Shown here: positions 48,745 through 57,908 of the stretch, piece after piece
How positions within the stretch are numbered: the stretch's first letter is position 1
How the letters are laid out: the number at the start of each line of letters is the position of its first letter
Assembly: GCF_019599275.1 (NCBI RefSeq)
Contig: NZ_JAHZTD010000002.1
Location: 248,001-312,000, forward strand
Length of the DNA stretch: 64,000 nucleotides
Direction of reading: 5' to 3'
Source: Hymenobacter sp. HSC-4F20
GTDB taxonomy: Bacteria; Bacteroidota; Bacteroidia; Cytophagales; Hymenobacteraceae
Position numbers and translations under genes: made by a program
Notes under the pieces: model-generated
Databases searched by the model: none
The model's input: the letters and a program-made list of their open reading frames with translations, nothing else
What the model was told of the DNA's origin: nothing

Positions 48745-51700
48745 TGGCAGAAGAAACCGTCCTGCTTCGCGTCCAACTGGACGAAGGCAAAACCACCGAC
48801 CGGCTCAAGCAGCTGGTACTCGACATTGAGGCCACGCGCCGGGCTCAGTCGGACCTGAACATCATGCGCCGCAACGGTATCGTCAACGATACCGAGTACG
48901 CCGCCAAAACTGTAGCCCTGCAGGACCAGCTCAACAAGCAGCGGCAAGAGCAGACCGCGCTTACCAAAAACCTCGACCTCTACAACAGGGCCGTGTCGGG
49001 GGTTGGTGATTCCTACAAAGCCACCCAGGCCCAGCTGAGCCTGGCCCAGCGCCAATATCAGGAGCTAGCCGGCTCCGCTAACAACAGCACGGAGGAAACC
49101 CAGGCGCTGAGCAAAATCATTGATGAGCTGCGGGGTACATTGCGCACTACAGATGAGGGCATGGGCCTGTTTGTCAGAAATGTAGGCCGGTATTCGGGTG
49201 CAGTAGAGCCTCTGATTGCTGAGCTAAAGCGCCTCGAAATCCAGCAGTCCCAGCTCAGCAAGGACAACCCCGCGTATGAGCAGCAGCAGATGCGCATTGT
49301 GGGCTTTCAGCAGGCCATCAACCGGGCCGGCGCCGAAGCGGGCCTGACCTATGAGCAGACCCAGGCCAAGCTTACCAGCTACGGCAATGCCGTTACGCCG
49401 GTGGTAGAGAACTTGGTACGTCTCGAAAATGAGCAGGCCAAAGTAGCCGAGGGGTCAGAAGAGTACACCAAGATTGGCTTTCGGATTGCGGCGGCGAAAA
49501 AGGAGGTGCAGCAGCTGGCTGAGGCTACGGCAGAGGTGCCCGAGGAAAACAAGAAGGTAGCCGACTCGCTGGAAGAGCTGGACGAAGTAACCGGCGCGTT
49601 TGGCGGTAACGTGGGCCGATTGAAAGGAGCCTGGGAGCAGGCCAAGCAGGGGGCCGATGCCGCCAAGCTGGGGCTTACTGGGGTGCGCGGTGCTATTGCC
49701 GCTACCGGCATCGGGGCCTTCATTATTGCGCTCGGGCTACTCTATGAATATTTCACCAAAACGGATGAAGGTGCCGAGGATTTGGCTGCTGGCCTGGCCT
49801 TTTTGAAGGGCGGGTTCTCCGTGCTGGAAGGCATCGTAATTGGAGCGGGCAAAGCCCTGGTGCTGGTGTTCACTGACCCCAAGCAGGCTGCCAAAGACCT
49901 GTTACAGTTCCTCGAAAGCCAAGTCATGAACCGTGTCAAGGCCTTCGGCGTCATCTGGGACGGTATCCGGAACGGCGACGCCAAGGGCCTGACCAATGGC
50001 ATCTTGCAGTACGCGACGGGGGTAGAAGACAGCATCGGCAAAACCGAGCGGCTGACGGCCGAGATTGGCCGGGCCGCGGCGGCAGCTCGGGACTTGAGCA
50101 GAGCAGAAGACGAGTTGGACCAACAGCGTAGCGACTCGCAGATTACGCTGGAAAAGAATAAGAACCTGATTGATAAGTTGGTGTTATCGGCGCGGGATCG
50201 TAACCTCTCGGAAAAAGAACGGTTGGCCAACCTGGACCGAGCCAGTAAACTCGAAACCGACAATCTGAACACCACCATAAAGCTGGCTACTGAAGCCGCT
50301 AGAATTGCTCGGGTTCGGAATGAGGAAGCTGTTAGGGCAGGTAAAACCTCTGATGAGTTGCGGGATGCGCAGGTAGCTGCGCAGGTAGAGCTTATTAAGC
50401 TGGAGGGACAATCAGCTAGCTTGCAGCAAAGCATTCAGAACCGCCGGAGTGCGCTACTCCAGCAGCAGGCAGCCGAGGACAAGGCCACCGCCGACAAAGC
50501 GCGGGCCCAGCGCGAGAAGGATGCCGCGGCCGTCCTGGCTGCTCAGCAGAATGAACTGAAGGTACAGCTTGGCTACCTGGACCTGGAGCTGCAAGGCGTG
50601 CAGAAAAACAGCGCAGAGGAACTCAACATTTTGCAGCGCAAGCTAGCCACGCAGCGGCGCCTGGAGCTAACGGCTAAAGACCTGACCGTACGACAGAAGG
50701 CTCTGATTGATGCCAAGTATGAAGCCGACTCGCAGAAGCTAACTGAGGATAGTGCACAACGCCAACTGGTGCAGGAGCTGGCCAACGCCCGCACCCTGGT
50801 TGCGGCGCAGCTGGCCGTGGCTGCGGATGGCAGTGAGCAGCAGTTGCAGGCCCAGCGGGAGCTAATTGAAAACCAGTTGCAGCAGGAACTAGCTGCCTTG
50901 GACAAGAAGCAGGATAACACGGCCAAGGAGAAAGAACTACGGGCTAAAGCTGCCAAGGACTTGGCGGAACTGGAATTCAACCAGTCGCTGACTGCTCTCG
51001 AAAACGAGTTGCAGGCCCGCCGCAACCTGATAAACCAGGAATACGCCAGCGGACTTACAACCAAAGAGCAGCAGGAAGCCGGACTGCTGGCCATTGAGCG
51101 CGCGGGCTTAGCTGCCCGGCTGGTAGCCCAGCAGGACTACGGCCGGAGCACGCTGGAAACCCAGGCCCAGATAGCCGAGGCCGAAGCCGCGGCACGGGAT
51201 AAGAAGGCGGCCGATGATGCCGCCGCGCTGGAAAAGGAGAAGGGCGTTCAGCAGGCCCGCAAGGAAGCGGCCGGCGCCGTCACCGATACTGTTATCGAAC
51301 TCTTCGGAGAAGAGACGGCAGCAGGGCAGGCAGCGCTGGCTCTGAAGAAAACTTTTGCATTGGCTGAAATCGCCATCAACCTGCAACGTGAATTATCGGC
51401 CATCGGCACGGCCGCCGCTGCTAACCCGCTCAACATCCCCACGGCGGGTATTGCTGGCCTGACGCAGAACGCTATTCTGACTGGTATTGCCATTGCCAAA
51501 GCGGCCGTGCTGACTGCGAGGGTGCTGGTATTTCGTCGGGGCGGCATGGCGTATGAGCCTGATGGCAGCATTGCCCAGGGTCCCAGCCATGAGCAGGGCG
51601 GTATTCCGCTCTACAGCCGGCGCACCGGTCGGAGCGTAGGTATTGAGATTGAGGGCGGCGAACCCGTGCTAACTGCCAATGTGAGCCGCACCCCGCACCT

Positions 51701-51974
51701 ACTGGCCGCAGCCTCAGCTATCAACGTCGCTGCTGGCGGGCGCCCGCTGGTAGCACGTACTATCAGCCCGTTGCGGCATATGGCACTGGGTGGGGTAACG
51801 TCGTCTGCTCTGGTGCGCGAGTCGTTGGCTGGCGCGCAGCAAGGCATCGACTACGAACGATTAGGTCAGGCAACAGCAAAAGCCCTACGGCAAAGCCCGC
51901 CCATTACGCGCATTGTCGACGTAAAGGACGGGCTCGAACGGGATGCATCTACTCAGACGCTGGCTAACGATTAG
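48744..51974 (+). CDS. Tail tape measure protein
   Basis: A protein of 1076 residues on the plus strand, opposite to all other structural genes. Long coiled-coil and Gln/Ala/Lys-rich segments (about 1-290 and 440-900) flank a hydrophobic part at about 305-340 (GAIAATGIGAFIIALGLLYE). The C-terminal quarter is globular, with Gly-rich stretches (RRTGRSVGIEIEGGEPVLTA). The tape measure fixes tail length, and the hydrophobic part helps DNA cross the host membrane. At about 1076 residues the usual relation of roughly 1.5 A per residue would suggest a tail of the order of 160 nm. It ends in a 4-base convergent overlap with the lipoprotein gene. Confidence 0.85.
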   Translation: MAEETVLLRVQLDEGKTTDRLKQLVLDIEATRRAQSDLNIMRRNGIVNDTEYAAKTVALQDQLNKQRQEQTALTKNLDLYNRAVSGVGDSYKATQAQLSLAQRQYQELAGSANNSTEETQALSKIIDELRGTLRTTDEGMGLFVRNVGRYSGAVEPLIAELKRLEIQQSQLSKDNPAYEQQQMRIVGFQQAINRAGAEAGLTYEQTQAKLTSYGNAVTPVVENLVRLENEQAKVAEGSEEYTKIGFRIAAAKKEVQQLAEATAEVPEENKKVADSLEELDEVTGAFGGNVGRLKGAWEQAKQGADAAKLGLTGVRGAIAATGIGAFIIALGLLYEYFTKTDEGAEDLAAGLAFLKGGFSVLEGIVIGAGKALVLVFTDPKQAAKDLLQFLESQVMNRVKAFGVIWDGIRNGDAKGLTNGILQYATGVEDSIGKTERLTAEIGRAAAAARDLSRAEDELDQQRSDSQITLEKNKNLIDKLVLSARDRNLSEKERLANLDRASKLETDNLNTTIKLATEAARIARVRNEEAVRAGKTSDELRDAQVAAQVELIKLEGQSASLQQSIQNRRSALLQQQAAEDKATADKARAQREKDAAAVLAAQQNELKVQLGYLDLELQGVQKNSAEELNILQRKLATQRRLELTAKDLTVRQKALIDAKYEADSQKLTEDSAQRQLVQELANARTLVAAQLAVAADGSEQQLQAQRELIENQLQQELAALDKKQDNTAKEKELRAKAAKDLAELEFNQSLTALENELQARRNLINQEYASGLTTKEQQEAGLLAIERAGLAARLVAQQDYGRSTLETQAQIAEAEAAARDKKAADDAAALEKEKGVQQARKEAAGAVTDTVIELFGEETAAGQAALALKKTFALAEIAINLQRELSAIGTAAAANPLNIPTAGIAGLTQNAILTGIAIAKAAVLTARVLVFRRGGMAYEPDGSIAQGPSHEQGGIPLYSRRTGRSVGIEIEGGEPVLTANVSRTPHLLAAASAINVAAGGRPLVARTISPLRHMALGGVTSSALVRESLAGAQQGIDYERLGQATAKALRQSPPITRIVDVKDGLERDASTQTLAND

Positions 51975-52378
51975 CGTTTCTGATTGAGGTGCTCGGGCTT
52001 TTCAGCAGACGGGGCAGGCAGGTCATGTAACTTGCCTGCCTCTGCTTTTGCTAGGGTAGCGGATGGTATGTCTAGGTACTTGCGTTCAATGTACGCGGAG
52101 GCTTGCCCGTTTTTAAAACGAGTGCGCTTGCTGTCAAGTGCTACAATGCACAGCGTTTCACCGTCTGCGTTGGTTGGCATAATATCTTGCAGCTCCAAGG
52201 TATCCCCTTGATCCGCCAATACTACCACCTTTGAGGGCATATCCTTGTCGTGCACCTGCTGCCCATTATACAGTGGCACGCTGTTTCCCTTGATGGTAAC
52301 CGGGTTTTTAAACTTAGGGCCAGTATCACAGGCTGATAACAATACGGCGGCTAGCGAGAAGTAGAGTAGTTGTTTCAT
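51971..52378 (-). CDS. Phage-encoded lipoprotein
   Basis: A protein of 135 residues with the signal MKQLLYFSLAAVLLSAC (Cys17). The mature part holds an SH3-like beta pattern (VTIKGNSVPLYNGQQVHDKD, VVVLADQGDTLELQDIMPTN) and a Lys/Glu/Pro-rich end. The ATG at 52378 is preferred over a GTG at 52384. Prophage lipoproteins often protect the lysogen from superinfection or alter the surface; that role here is inferred. It converges on the tape-measure gene with a 4-base overlap. Confidence 0.7.
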   Translation of the reverse strand: MKQLLYFSLAAVLLSACDTGPKFKNPVTIKGNSVPLYNGQQVHDKDMPSKVVVLADQGDTLELQDIMPTNADGETLCIVALDSKRTRFKNGQASAYIERKYLDIPSATLAKAEAGKLHDLPAPSAEKPEHLNQKR

Positions 52379-52394
52379 AGCCACAACGATACGA

Positions 52395-52426
52395 AAAAGC
52401 CCCGACCTGTGTAGGCCGGGGCTTTT
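52395..52426 (-). terminator. Phage terminator
   Basis: A 10-bp stem (52395-52404 with 52417-52426), A4/T4 ends, right after the minus-strand gene ending at 52430. Confidence 0.85.
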
Positions 52427-52429
52427 GGC

Positions 52430-52831
52430 TTATATGCTGCTGGAGAAGTGCGTGTGCTTTTTATTCAGCCACTTCCTGTCTTCTTCTTTAATCAGCTCAT
52501 ACTCCACCTCAATTTTAATTTCAGAAATGGAGCCGTACTCACCTTCAGGCCACTTGGGTTTGCCAATAAACATGATGGCCTCGCCTGAGTGCTTGAGGTA
52601 AACTAATGAGTAGTCCTCGTCACATTGCTCCTCCATGAGCATGGGCCGACAGAACTCAATTCCTCTGGCAGCTAAAGCCGGATTGAATGCCTCTAAGCCA
52701 ATAAGCAGCACCTTGTCAATGGCTTCACGCCCCGATTTCTCTATAAACTCATAGACATACTGCTCAACCATATTGGTTTGTTGAGCAGTATATAACTCCT
52801 GAATGCTAAGGTTGGGGCGTTTCATTTCCAT
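52430..52831 (-). CDS. Phage protein of unknown function
   Basis: A protein of 133 residues, acidic, with mixed helix and strand (NMVEQYVYEFIEKSGREAID, MFIGKPKWPEGEYGSISEIK, VEYELIKEEDRKWLNKKHTH). It sits 18 bases after the large tail protein gene and ends at a terminator. It has lower GC than the tail genes, so it may be a later insertion (moron). Family not recognised. Confidence 0.6.
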   Translation of the reverse strand: MEMKRPNLSIQELYTAQQTNMVEQYVYEFIEKSGREAIDKVLLIGLEAFNPALAARGIEFCRPMLMEEQCDEDYSLVYLKHSGEAIMFIGKPKWPEGEYGSISEIKIEVEYELIKEEDRKWLNKKHTHFSSSI

Positions 52832-52849
52832 ACTGGCAATATACGATGC

Positions 52850-55000
52850 CTAAAAGAACTCCGGCCTAGTCGGCTGAGTATGAAATTCCGCCGGCGCAAA
52901 CTCTCCGCGCGCGCCCGGCTCCGGAGCGACCAGAAATGAAGGATGCAGGCGCAGCATCTCCACCTCCACACTGCGCGTCGACGTGTACTCATTGATTTTG
53001 GAGATGGAAAAGTACCCCTGTAAGCCCGCGTCCCAGACCGGAACGTTCGGCTCTGCCAGGAACTCGGCAATGTCGCGGGGGCTGAGCCGGTACCGTTCTT
53101 TATGGTAGCGGCACTCGGTGAGCATGGCCCCCAGTCCGGCCCAGGCCACCGGCAGAATATAGGCATCAGCATCCAGCGACACATCTTCCCCGTCCTCCAC
53201 GAAGTAGGAAACCGGCCCTTCCACCGGCCGCCGGACGGCACCCTCTACCAGGCTGAGCTGCTGGGTCCGGGTGGAGCGCAAGGTAAGCCGGGGCTTAGGC
53301 GTGCTGCTGTCGTACTCCGTCTCAACGAACGGGTCTTCGTTTTCCCGCAGGGTATAGTTGCGAATCAGCAGCAGGCCGGGCTGGGCCGTGCTCCGCTCCG
53401 AGGCCGCGAAGGGGAGCGTTGTCAGGGTGTAAGAAGCTGGCAAGGTTTCATCGGCAATTACTAGGGTGCCGTTGCCGTAGCCCTTGCGTACGCTCTCCTC
53501 CTCCGCCCACTGAAACAGGTTGCGCTGGCCGAAGCCCCCGAAGCGGTAGGCCACGCTGCGGGGCTGCCCAGTAGGTAAATCTGGCGCGTCTCGCTTATTA
53601 GTCCAGTCGCGGGCGTAGGCCGCGTTGTCGAGCACGGCCCGCGAGGGGCGCAGGGTCAGCCTATCCTCGTAGGCATCGGTCTGCACGGAAAAGCCGCACA
53701 CCTGCACCAGGGACTTAAAGAAGTCCAGCTGCTTCATATCCTGGGGCAGCCACTCGGCTAGGTTTACTTCCGCTCCGGGCGGCTGCTCTGGCAGTACATT
53801 GACCTCGAATTTATGGCCGGGAATGGTCTGCCCCCCGCTGTTGAAGTTGGCGTACTCGAAGATGCGAAAGCCCCACTTATCAATCGGTGCGCTGCCCACG
53901 CCGGCAATGCGCAGCACGGCCGTCAGCTGCTCGCCGGCATTGAGTAGCAGCCGTTCAGCCGTAGCCGACACGGAAAACGGGTTGGTTTCCCCTTCCTCGA
54001 AGTCGCTCATTTCCACCGAAGACACCCAGGGGCCTTCTGACACCTTGCGGCCGTTTACGTGCAGCTCTACGCGGGCCTGGGCCTTACCCAGCCGGACGGT
54101 GGAGTAGATGAGCCGCAGCACGGTGCGGGCCTGCACCTGCACGTACATGGCCTTGTCAGCGGTGAAGCTGTAGGCTGCCGCATTGTACACCCCGGGCACC
54201 GTGGGCACGATGGGCGGGGTAGTGCCCAGAGGGCGTATATAGCCATCGAAAGGAATCGTTTTCACTACGTCCGAACGGTTGCTGTCAGGCGCGCCATCGT
54301 CCTCATGATCGGGGCCCACGTCGACGCGCAGGCGGCGGGCCTTCACGAAGTCCTCCGCGTACTGGGCCGGGGCCACGGCCGGCACCTGCAGGCGGGGCAG
54401 CAGCCCATCCGCCGGGTAGTCGACAGCGAAGCCCGCTTCGGTGGCCAGTTGCTCCAGCACCAGCGGCGCGGAGAGGGTTGGCCAGAGGTCGTAGGGGCTC
54501 AGGTTGGCTACGTCCAGCGGCCGGCCCCGGTCGTAGAGTTCATAGCTCCAGCCGTTGGCCGCCGCGTAGGCAGCTGTAGCCCGCTGAGCAATATTGCCGA
54601 TGGTGCGCAGGTGAGCGAACCGGGAGAAATCCAGCTCACTCAGCTTCTTTTCCCCCAGGGCTTCGACAAAGCGCTTGTTGCCGGCCACCAGTTGCAGTTG
54701 ATATGCGCCGCCTTCGTAGCCCTTGAGCAGCAGCCGGGCCCGGGGCATGATTTCCACGCCTTCACTGAGCAGGGTAACGTTTGGCAGTGACTGGTAGGGC
54801 ACGCGGGCCGTGCTGCTGTCCCAGGCGGCATGACCAAGTAGTCGGTGGTTGTGGCTGGTGCCGGGTACGCTGAACTCCGGAGAGAAGTCCGACTGAATGC
54901 TTTCCGGCTTGAGCAGATCGGATACTTGGAAAGAAGGCAGGATAACCGTGTCGGGCGAAAGGTCCACAGCTACCCCGCCGATGAGGAGTTGATTGCTCAT
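52850..55000 (-). CDS. Large tail/baseplate protein
   Basis: A protein of 716 residues. The opening (LLIGGVAVDLSPDTVILPSF, SIQSDFSPEFSVPGTSHNHR) matches a layout I know from Bacteroidota phage tail proteins, where a short domain defines a frame of stacked beta sheets. It continues with beta-rich segments and a region LAEWLPQDMKQLDFFKSLVQ followed by VCGFSVQTDAYEDRL that recalls tail-hub or tail-associated proteins. Probable distal tail/hub component. Domain assignment is by context and is not certain. Confidence 0.65.
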   Translation of the reverse strand: MSNQLLIGGVAVDLSPDTVILPSFQVSDLLKPESIQSDFSPEFSVPGTSHNHRLLGHAAWDSSTARVPYQSLPNVTLLSEGVEIMPRARLLLKGYEGGAYQLQLVAGNKRFVEALGEKKLSELDFSRFAHLRTIGNIAQRATAAYAAANGWSYELYDRGRPLDVANLSPYDLWPTLSAPLVLEQLATEAGFAVDYPADGLLPRLQVPAVAPAQYAEDFVKARRLRVDVGPDHEDDGAPDSNRSDVVKTIPFDGYIRPLGTTPPIVPTVPGVYNAAAYSFTADKAMYVQVQARTVLRLIYSTVRLGKAQARVELHVNGRKVSEGPWVSSVEMSDFEEGETNPFSVSATAERLLLNAGEQLTAVLRIAGVGSAPIDKWGFRIFEYANFNSGGQTIPGHKFEVNVLPEQPPGAEVNLAEWLPQDMKQLDFFKSLVQVCGFSVQTDAYEDRLTLRPSRAVLDNAAYARDWTNKRDAPDLPTGQPRSVAYRFGGFGQRNLFQWAEEESVRKGYGNGTLVIADETLPASYTLTTLPFAASERSTAQPGLLLIRNYTLRENEDPFVETEYDSSTPKPRLTLRSTRTQQLSLVEGAVRRPVEGPVSYFVEDGEDVSLDADAYILPVAWAGLGAMLTECRYHKERYRLSPRDIAEFLAEPNVPVWDAGLQGYFSISKINEYTSTRSVEVEMLRLHPSFLVAPEPGARGEFAPAEFHTQPTRPEFF

Positions 55001-55003
55001 GCG

Positions 55004-55363
55004 CTACAGGTAAGCAATAGCCAGAAAATTGATGAGCAGGTGCATGGTATTATCAATAATGACCATGAGCCAAAAAGCGATAAAGGGTGGCTTATCAGCT
55101 GGGTACCCAAAGGGGCCTGCCTCCAGCACGGACACCTGGTTGTAAAATCGCACCCAGTACTTAGCTAGTCGGTAGCGGTCAATCAGGAAGTGTGTGCCAA
55201 AAATCACGAGCCATGCCCACACAGAAGGCACTATCCAGGCAAATCCGATGGCATAAAGTAGCGCATGGATAAAGGCCCATTTATGGCTGCTGGTTTTATT
55301 GACAGCCATCTTATCTGACTGCAATACATAGTCTCCTAGTAGATGTAAAATCAACTGAATCAT
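55004..55363 (-). CDS. DUF3307-like membrane protein
   Basis: A protein of 119 residues with three membrane segments: HLLGDYVLQSDKMAVNK start motif, FIHALLYAIGFAWIVPSVWA, WLVIFGTHFLIDRYRLAKYW, and FWLMVIIDNTMHLLINFLAI. The HLLGDYVLQ and THFLIDRYRL segments match the DUF3307 pattern. The function of the family is unknown. It is coupled by a 4-base overlap to the preceding tail gene, and lies within the tail operon, where a membrane protein is unexpected. Confidence 0.75.
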   Translation of the reverse strand: MIQLILHLLGDYVLQSDKMAVNKTSSHKWAFIHALLYAIGFAWIVPSVWAWLVIFGTHFLIDRYRLAKYWVRFYNQVSVLEAGPFGYPADKPPFIAFWLMVIIDNTMHLLINFLAIAYL

Positions 55364-57156
55364 TGTCCCTGTACAAGCTGAGGCCGGGCCTCGGTGAACG
55401 AAATAGTGGCCTCATAGCGGCGGCGCCCTTCGCGGTAAGCCGGAAAGGTGCCACCCTTGAGCACCATGGGCACCCACTCGGAGCCGGGGCCCTCGGGCTG
55501 ATACCAGGCCTGCACACTACGCCGCAGGCTGCGCAGCCCCTCCACGAAGGCCCGCTCAGCAAACACCCCTGAATACGCCTCCACCGTAGCCCGGGACGCC
55601 GCCCGACTACTGTAGCGTAATTCCTGGGTGGCTGCCTCCGTGTACGCCTGGCCTTCCCCGATGTCATCCCCGTAAGCCGGGGTGCCGCTGAACACCCAGT
55701 ACCCGAAGCCGCCCTCCGGAGAGAGCCACCGGACGGGCAGCCCGTAGCGCGGGCAAGGCATCTGCACAAAACGCACCTGCCCATCTTCTTCCGGCACAGC
55801 CTGCAGGGTGTTCTCCGCCGTGCGGCGCGTGATCTGGTAGGGGTAGCCTGGCCAGATGGGCAGCACTCCCCCGAACGGAGTCAGCGGCCGGCCGGCGGCG
55901 TATGCCTCCAACTGCTCGGCACTGAGCACCGAATTCAGCGCAAAGCCCTGGGCAATCATCTGCCCGCCCATGCTCAGCGAGTAGCCTACGTACAGATCTT
56001 CGGTGAGGGCAGTAGGACTATTCAGGTCCAGGCGGCGGCTGCCACTGCTGAGCAGCGCCCCGACCTCAGAGCGCAGAAACGGGGCTAGGTTGAGCGTTGC
56101 CACTCCGGAGGCCCCCACGGTCGCCCGCACGGCGGCAACGAACGTGAGGGGCCGGGAATCAGCCAACGGGTGGCCTTCGGGAAAGCCCGCGTAGAGATCA
56201 GCCGCTACGAAAGCCGGACCATCGGGGTCAGGCTCCACTTCTACCGGGATACCCTCGGGCGCCCAAAGCCCCGACCAGACCGGCTCAGGCTCGGGCGTGG
56301 GCTCCTCGGGGTCTGGGTCCGGATCAGGATCAGGGTCCGGGTCTGGGTCGGGAACGACATACCCGCAGGCTATGCTGTTGGCCGTACGCTGCACCGTCAG
56401 AAACGGGTTCCCCAGGCTGGACAGAAAGGCCACCTGGGTAGTGCCTTCACAGAGTGGAGCAGCTACTTCCTCGCCGGTGGCGTACCCGCGTTCGGCTTCC
56501 GTCACACTGGCTATCTGGCCCGCGTTGGCAGGCGTCAGGTAGTCGTTGACCTGGCTCCCTACGGCCGCGGCCGCATCGTAGTACAGTTCATGCAGTACCC
56601 CGCGCGAGTCGGTGAACTGATCTTTCTTCACCCCTACACGCCCGGGCGGGGTAGGCGGAACTACGCCCGCAATGAAGAACTGCGCAGTCACTACCGCGCC
56701 GCTCTCGTCGCGCACGTACGCCGTGCGGTTGCCCGGCTCAATGTCGGTGTAGGACGTTTTGCCTGCGGTGTACTGGCTGTTGGCCACATCATCCAGCTTG
56801 GTTTCAAACACCCCTTGGGCCCCGGTTACCAGCAGCGTAGCGGTGCGGGCGGAAGCATCAGCTTCTACCTCCAGCGCGAGGGTAGCAGGCTGGTAGTAGT
56901 CCTCTTCGACTTGCAGGGAGGCGTAGGGGCTGCTATCTATGGCCGTGAGGGTTACCCGGTCGTTGCCCTCGCGCTGCTGGAGCAGTACGGCCCCCACCGC
57001 GTAGTCCCGCTGCGGCTGGCCGGCGGGCACCAGCGTAGGCGGCGGCACGGGGTCTACCTGCACAACGCTCAGGCCGCGAGCGGCGGGGTCGTTGCTGTAG
57101 TGGGTTTCGAGGGTGCAGTTATCGAAATTAAGAACGTCCAGTCGGATGGTGGCCAT
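55360..57156 (-). CDS. Phage tail protein with Asp-Pro repeat linker
   Basis: A protein of 598 residues. The N-terminal beta-rich part (about 1-160) is followed by a segment KDQFTDSRGVLHELYYDAAA that resembles the start of DUF5977-type repeats, and then by a (DP)n linker at about 268-285, rich in Asp, Pro and Glu, and C-terminal beta domains ending in RRYEATISFTEARPQLVQGQ. Start and stop codons overlap or abut neighbours. A peripheral tail or baseplate component is likely from context; no enzymatic motif seen. Confidence 0.6.
   Translation of the reverse strand: MATIRLDVLNFDNCTLETHYSNDPAARGLSVVQVDPVPPPTLVPAGQPQRDYAVGAVLLQQREGNDRVTLTAIDSSPYASLQVEEDYYQPATLALEVEADASARTATLLVTGAQGVFETKLDDVANSQYTAGKTSYTDIEPGNRTAYVRDESGAVVTAQFFIAGVVPPTPPGRVGVKKDQFTDSRGVLHELYYDAAAAVGSQVNDYLTPANAGQIASVTEAERGYATGEEVAAPLCEGTTQVAFLSSLGNPFLTVQRTANSIACGYVVPDPDPDPDPDPDPDPEEPTPEPEPVWSGLWAPEGIPVEVEPDPDGPAFVAADLYAGFPEGHPLADSRPLTFVAAVRATVGASGVATLNLAPFLRSEVGALLSSGSRRLDLNSPTALTEDLYVGYSLSMGGQMIAQGFALNSVLSAEQLEAYAAGRPLTPFGGVLPIWPGYPYQITRRTAENTLQAVPEEDGQVRFVQMPCPRYGLPVRWLSPEGGFGYWVFSGTPAYGDDIGEGQAYTEAATQELRYSSRAASRATVEAYSGVFAERAFVEGLRSLRRSVQAWYQPEGPGSEWVPMVLKGGTFPAYREGRRRYEATISFTEARPQLVQGQ
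56308..56352 (-). repeat. Short tandem repeat coding for Asp-Pro
   Basis: Roughly seven 6-bp units (GGGTCT/GGGTCC/GGATCA on the plus strand) coding for the DP linker of the tail protein. Codons vary between units, so the peptide and not just the DNA repeat may be maintained. Confidence 0.7.
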
Positions 57157-57159
57157 TGC

Positions 57160-57666
57160 TTAGGCGGTGAGGGCGTGGCGGAGTTCAGTGGCAATGGCCA
57201 CCATTTCGCCCGCGGCAATGCGGGCCTTGAGCGTATTCAGGCGCTCGGGGGTGAGGATGTCAGAGAAGAGGCGCGAGGGCTGGCGCAACTGGTAGAGCAG
57301 CGTACCCTTCTTGTGGATGTTGTAGGCGGCGGCGTAGCCGAACTGCTTATAGGTGCTACCGGGCCGAAGGATAAAGCCAGGCTTATCCTGCGCCCATTGC
57401 TCCAGAATGGTATGCAGCGGGTCGCCGCCGCTACTGGCCCCAGTACCCGTAGGCCCGCGGCCAGTGATGAGGGCCTGCACATGAGCGGGGCCCAGCAGCG
57501 TCAGGCTGTCATCGGTGGCCTCAAAGCGGGTGGCCTGCGCCGTGCGCCCACTGGCATAGGCGGGCTTGCCGTAGGGCTGCTGCGGATAGGTTTTGTAGGC
57601 TTCGATGCAGGCGGCTACCATCTCTGGACCTTCGGCAGCGAAAGCGGCTTTGGCTGAAGCTAGCAT
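57160..57666 (-). CDS. Phage virion morphogenesis-type protein
   Basis: A protein of 168 residues. Helical start (MLASAKAAFAAEGPEMVAAC), a basic mid-part (KPAYASGRTAQATRFEATDD), then ITGRGPTGTGASSGGDPLHT and PGSTYKQFGYAAAYNIHKKG, and a helical end (LNTLKARIAAGEMVAIATEL). The pattern is like tail-completion/gp10-type proteins found between terminase and tail genes. It overlaps the next gene upstream by 7 bases. Role inferred from position. Confidence 0.6.
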   Translation of the reverse strand: MLASAKAAFAAEGPEMVAACIEAYKTYPQQPYGKPAYASGRTAQATRFEATDDSLTLLGPAHVQALITGRGPTGTGASSGGDPLHTILEQWAQDKPGFILRPGSTYKQFGYAAAYNIHKKGTLLYQLRQPSRLFSDILTPERLNTLKARIAAGEMVAIATELRHALTA

Positions 57667-57908
57667 GAGGCGTAGTGGCCAAACTTCGTCGTAAGCTCTA
57701 TGATCTGCTCACTGTCCTCCATCTTGCTGCGGTGCAGTTCTTTGCCGTATCCATCAAGAAAAACAGTGGTACCATCCTTTAGAACTCGGACTACATTCAG
57801 CTTTCCATCCCCATAGGCTTCAAATTCCCGAGGGCTATCTGTTGGCTGTGTCATTTCGCCTAGGCCACAATAGCCAAGGTCTTCACTGACTTCTGATTGT
57901 GTTAGCAT
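57660..57908 (-). CDS. Small phage protein
   Basis: A protein of 82 residues, acidic (EDLGYCGLGEMTQPTDSPRE, GKLNVVRVLKDGTTVFLDGY). The middle looks like a small beta sheet. It overlaps its neighbours on both sides by 7 bases, showing translational coupling in the head-tail block. Lower GC than its neighbours. No family recognised. Confidence 0.6.
   Translation of the reverse strand: MLTQSEVSEDLGYCGLGEMTQPTDSPREFEAYGDGKLNVVRVLKDGTTVFLDGYGKELHRSKMEDSEQIIELTTKFGHYASC

Noticed and set aside
56308..56352. Possible CRISPR-like array
   Set aside because: The units are 6 bp long without spacers and encode an Asp-Pro linker. No CRISPR array was seen anywhere in the window.
56170..57657. 495-codon plus-strand frame opposite two phage tail genes
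   Set aside because: Gly/Arg/Val-rich shadow frame spanning the boundary of two well-supported coupled genes.
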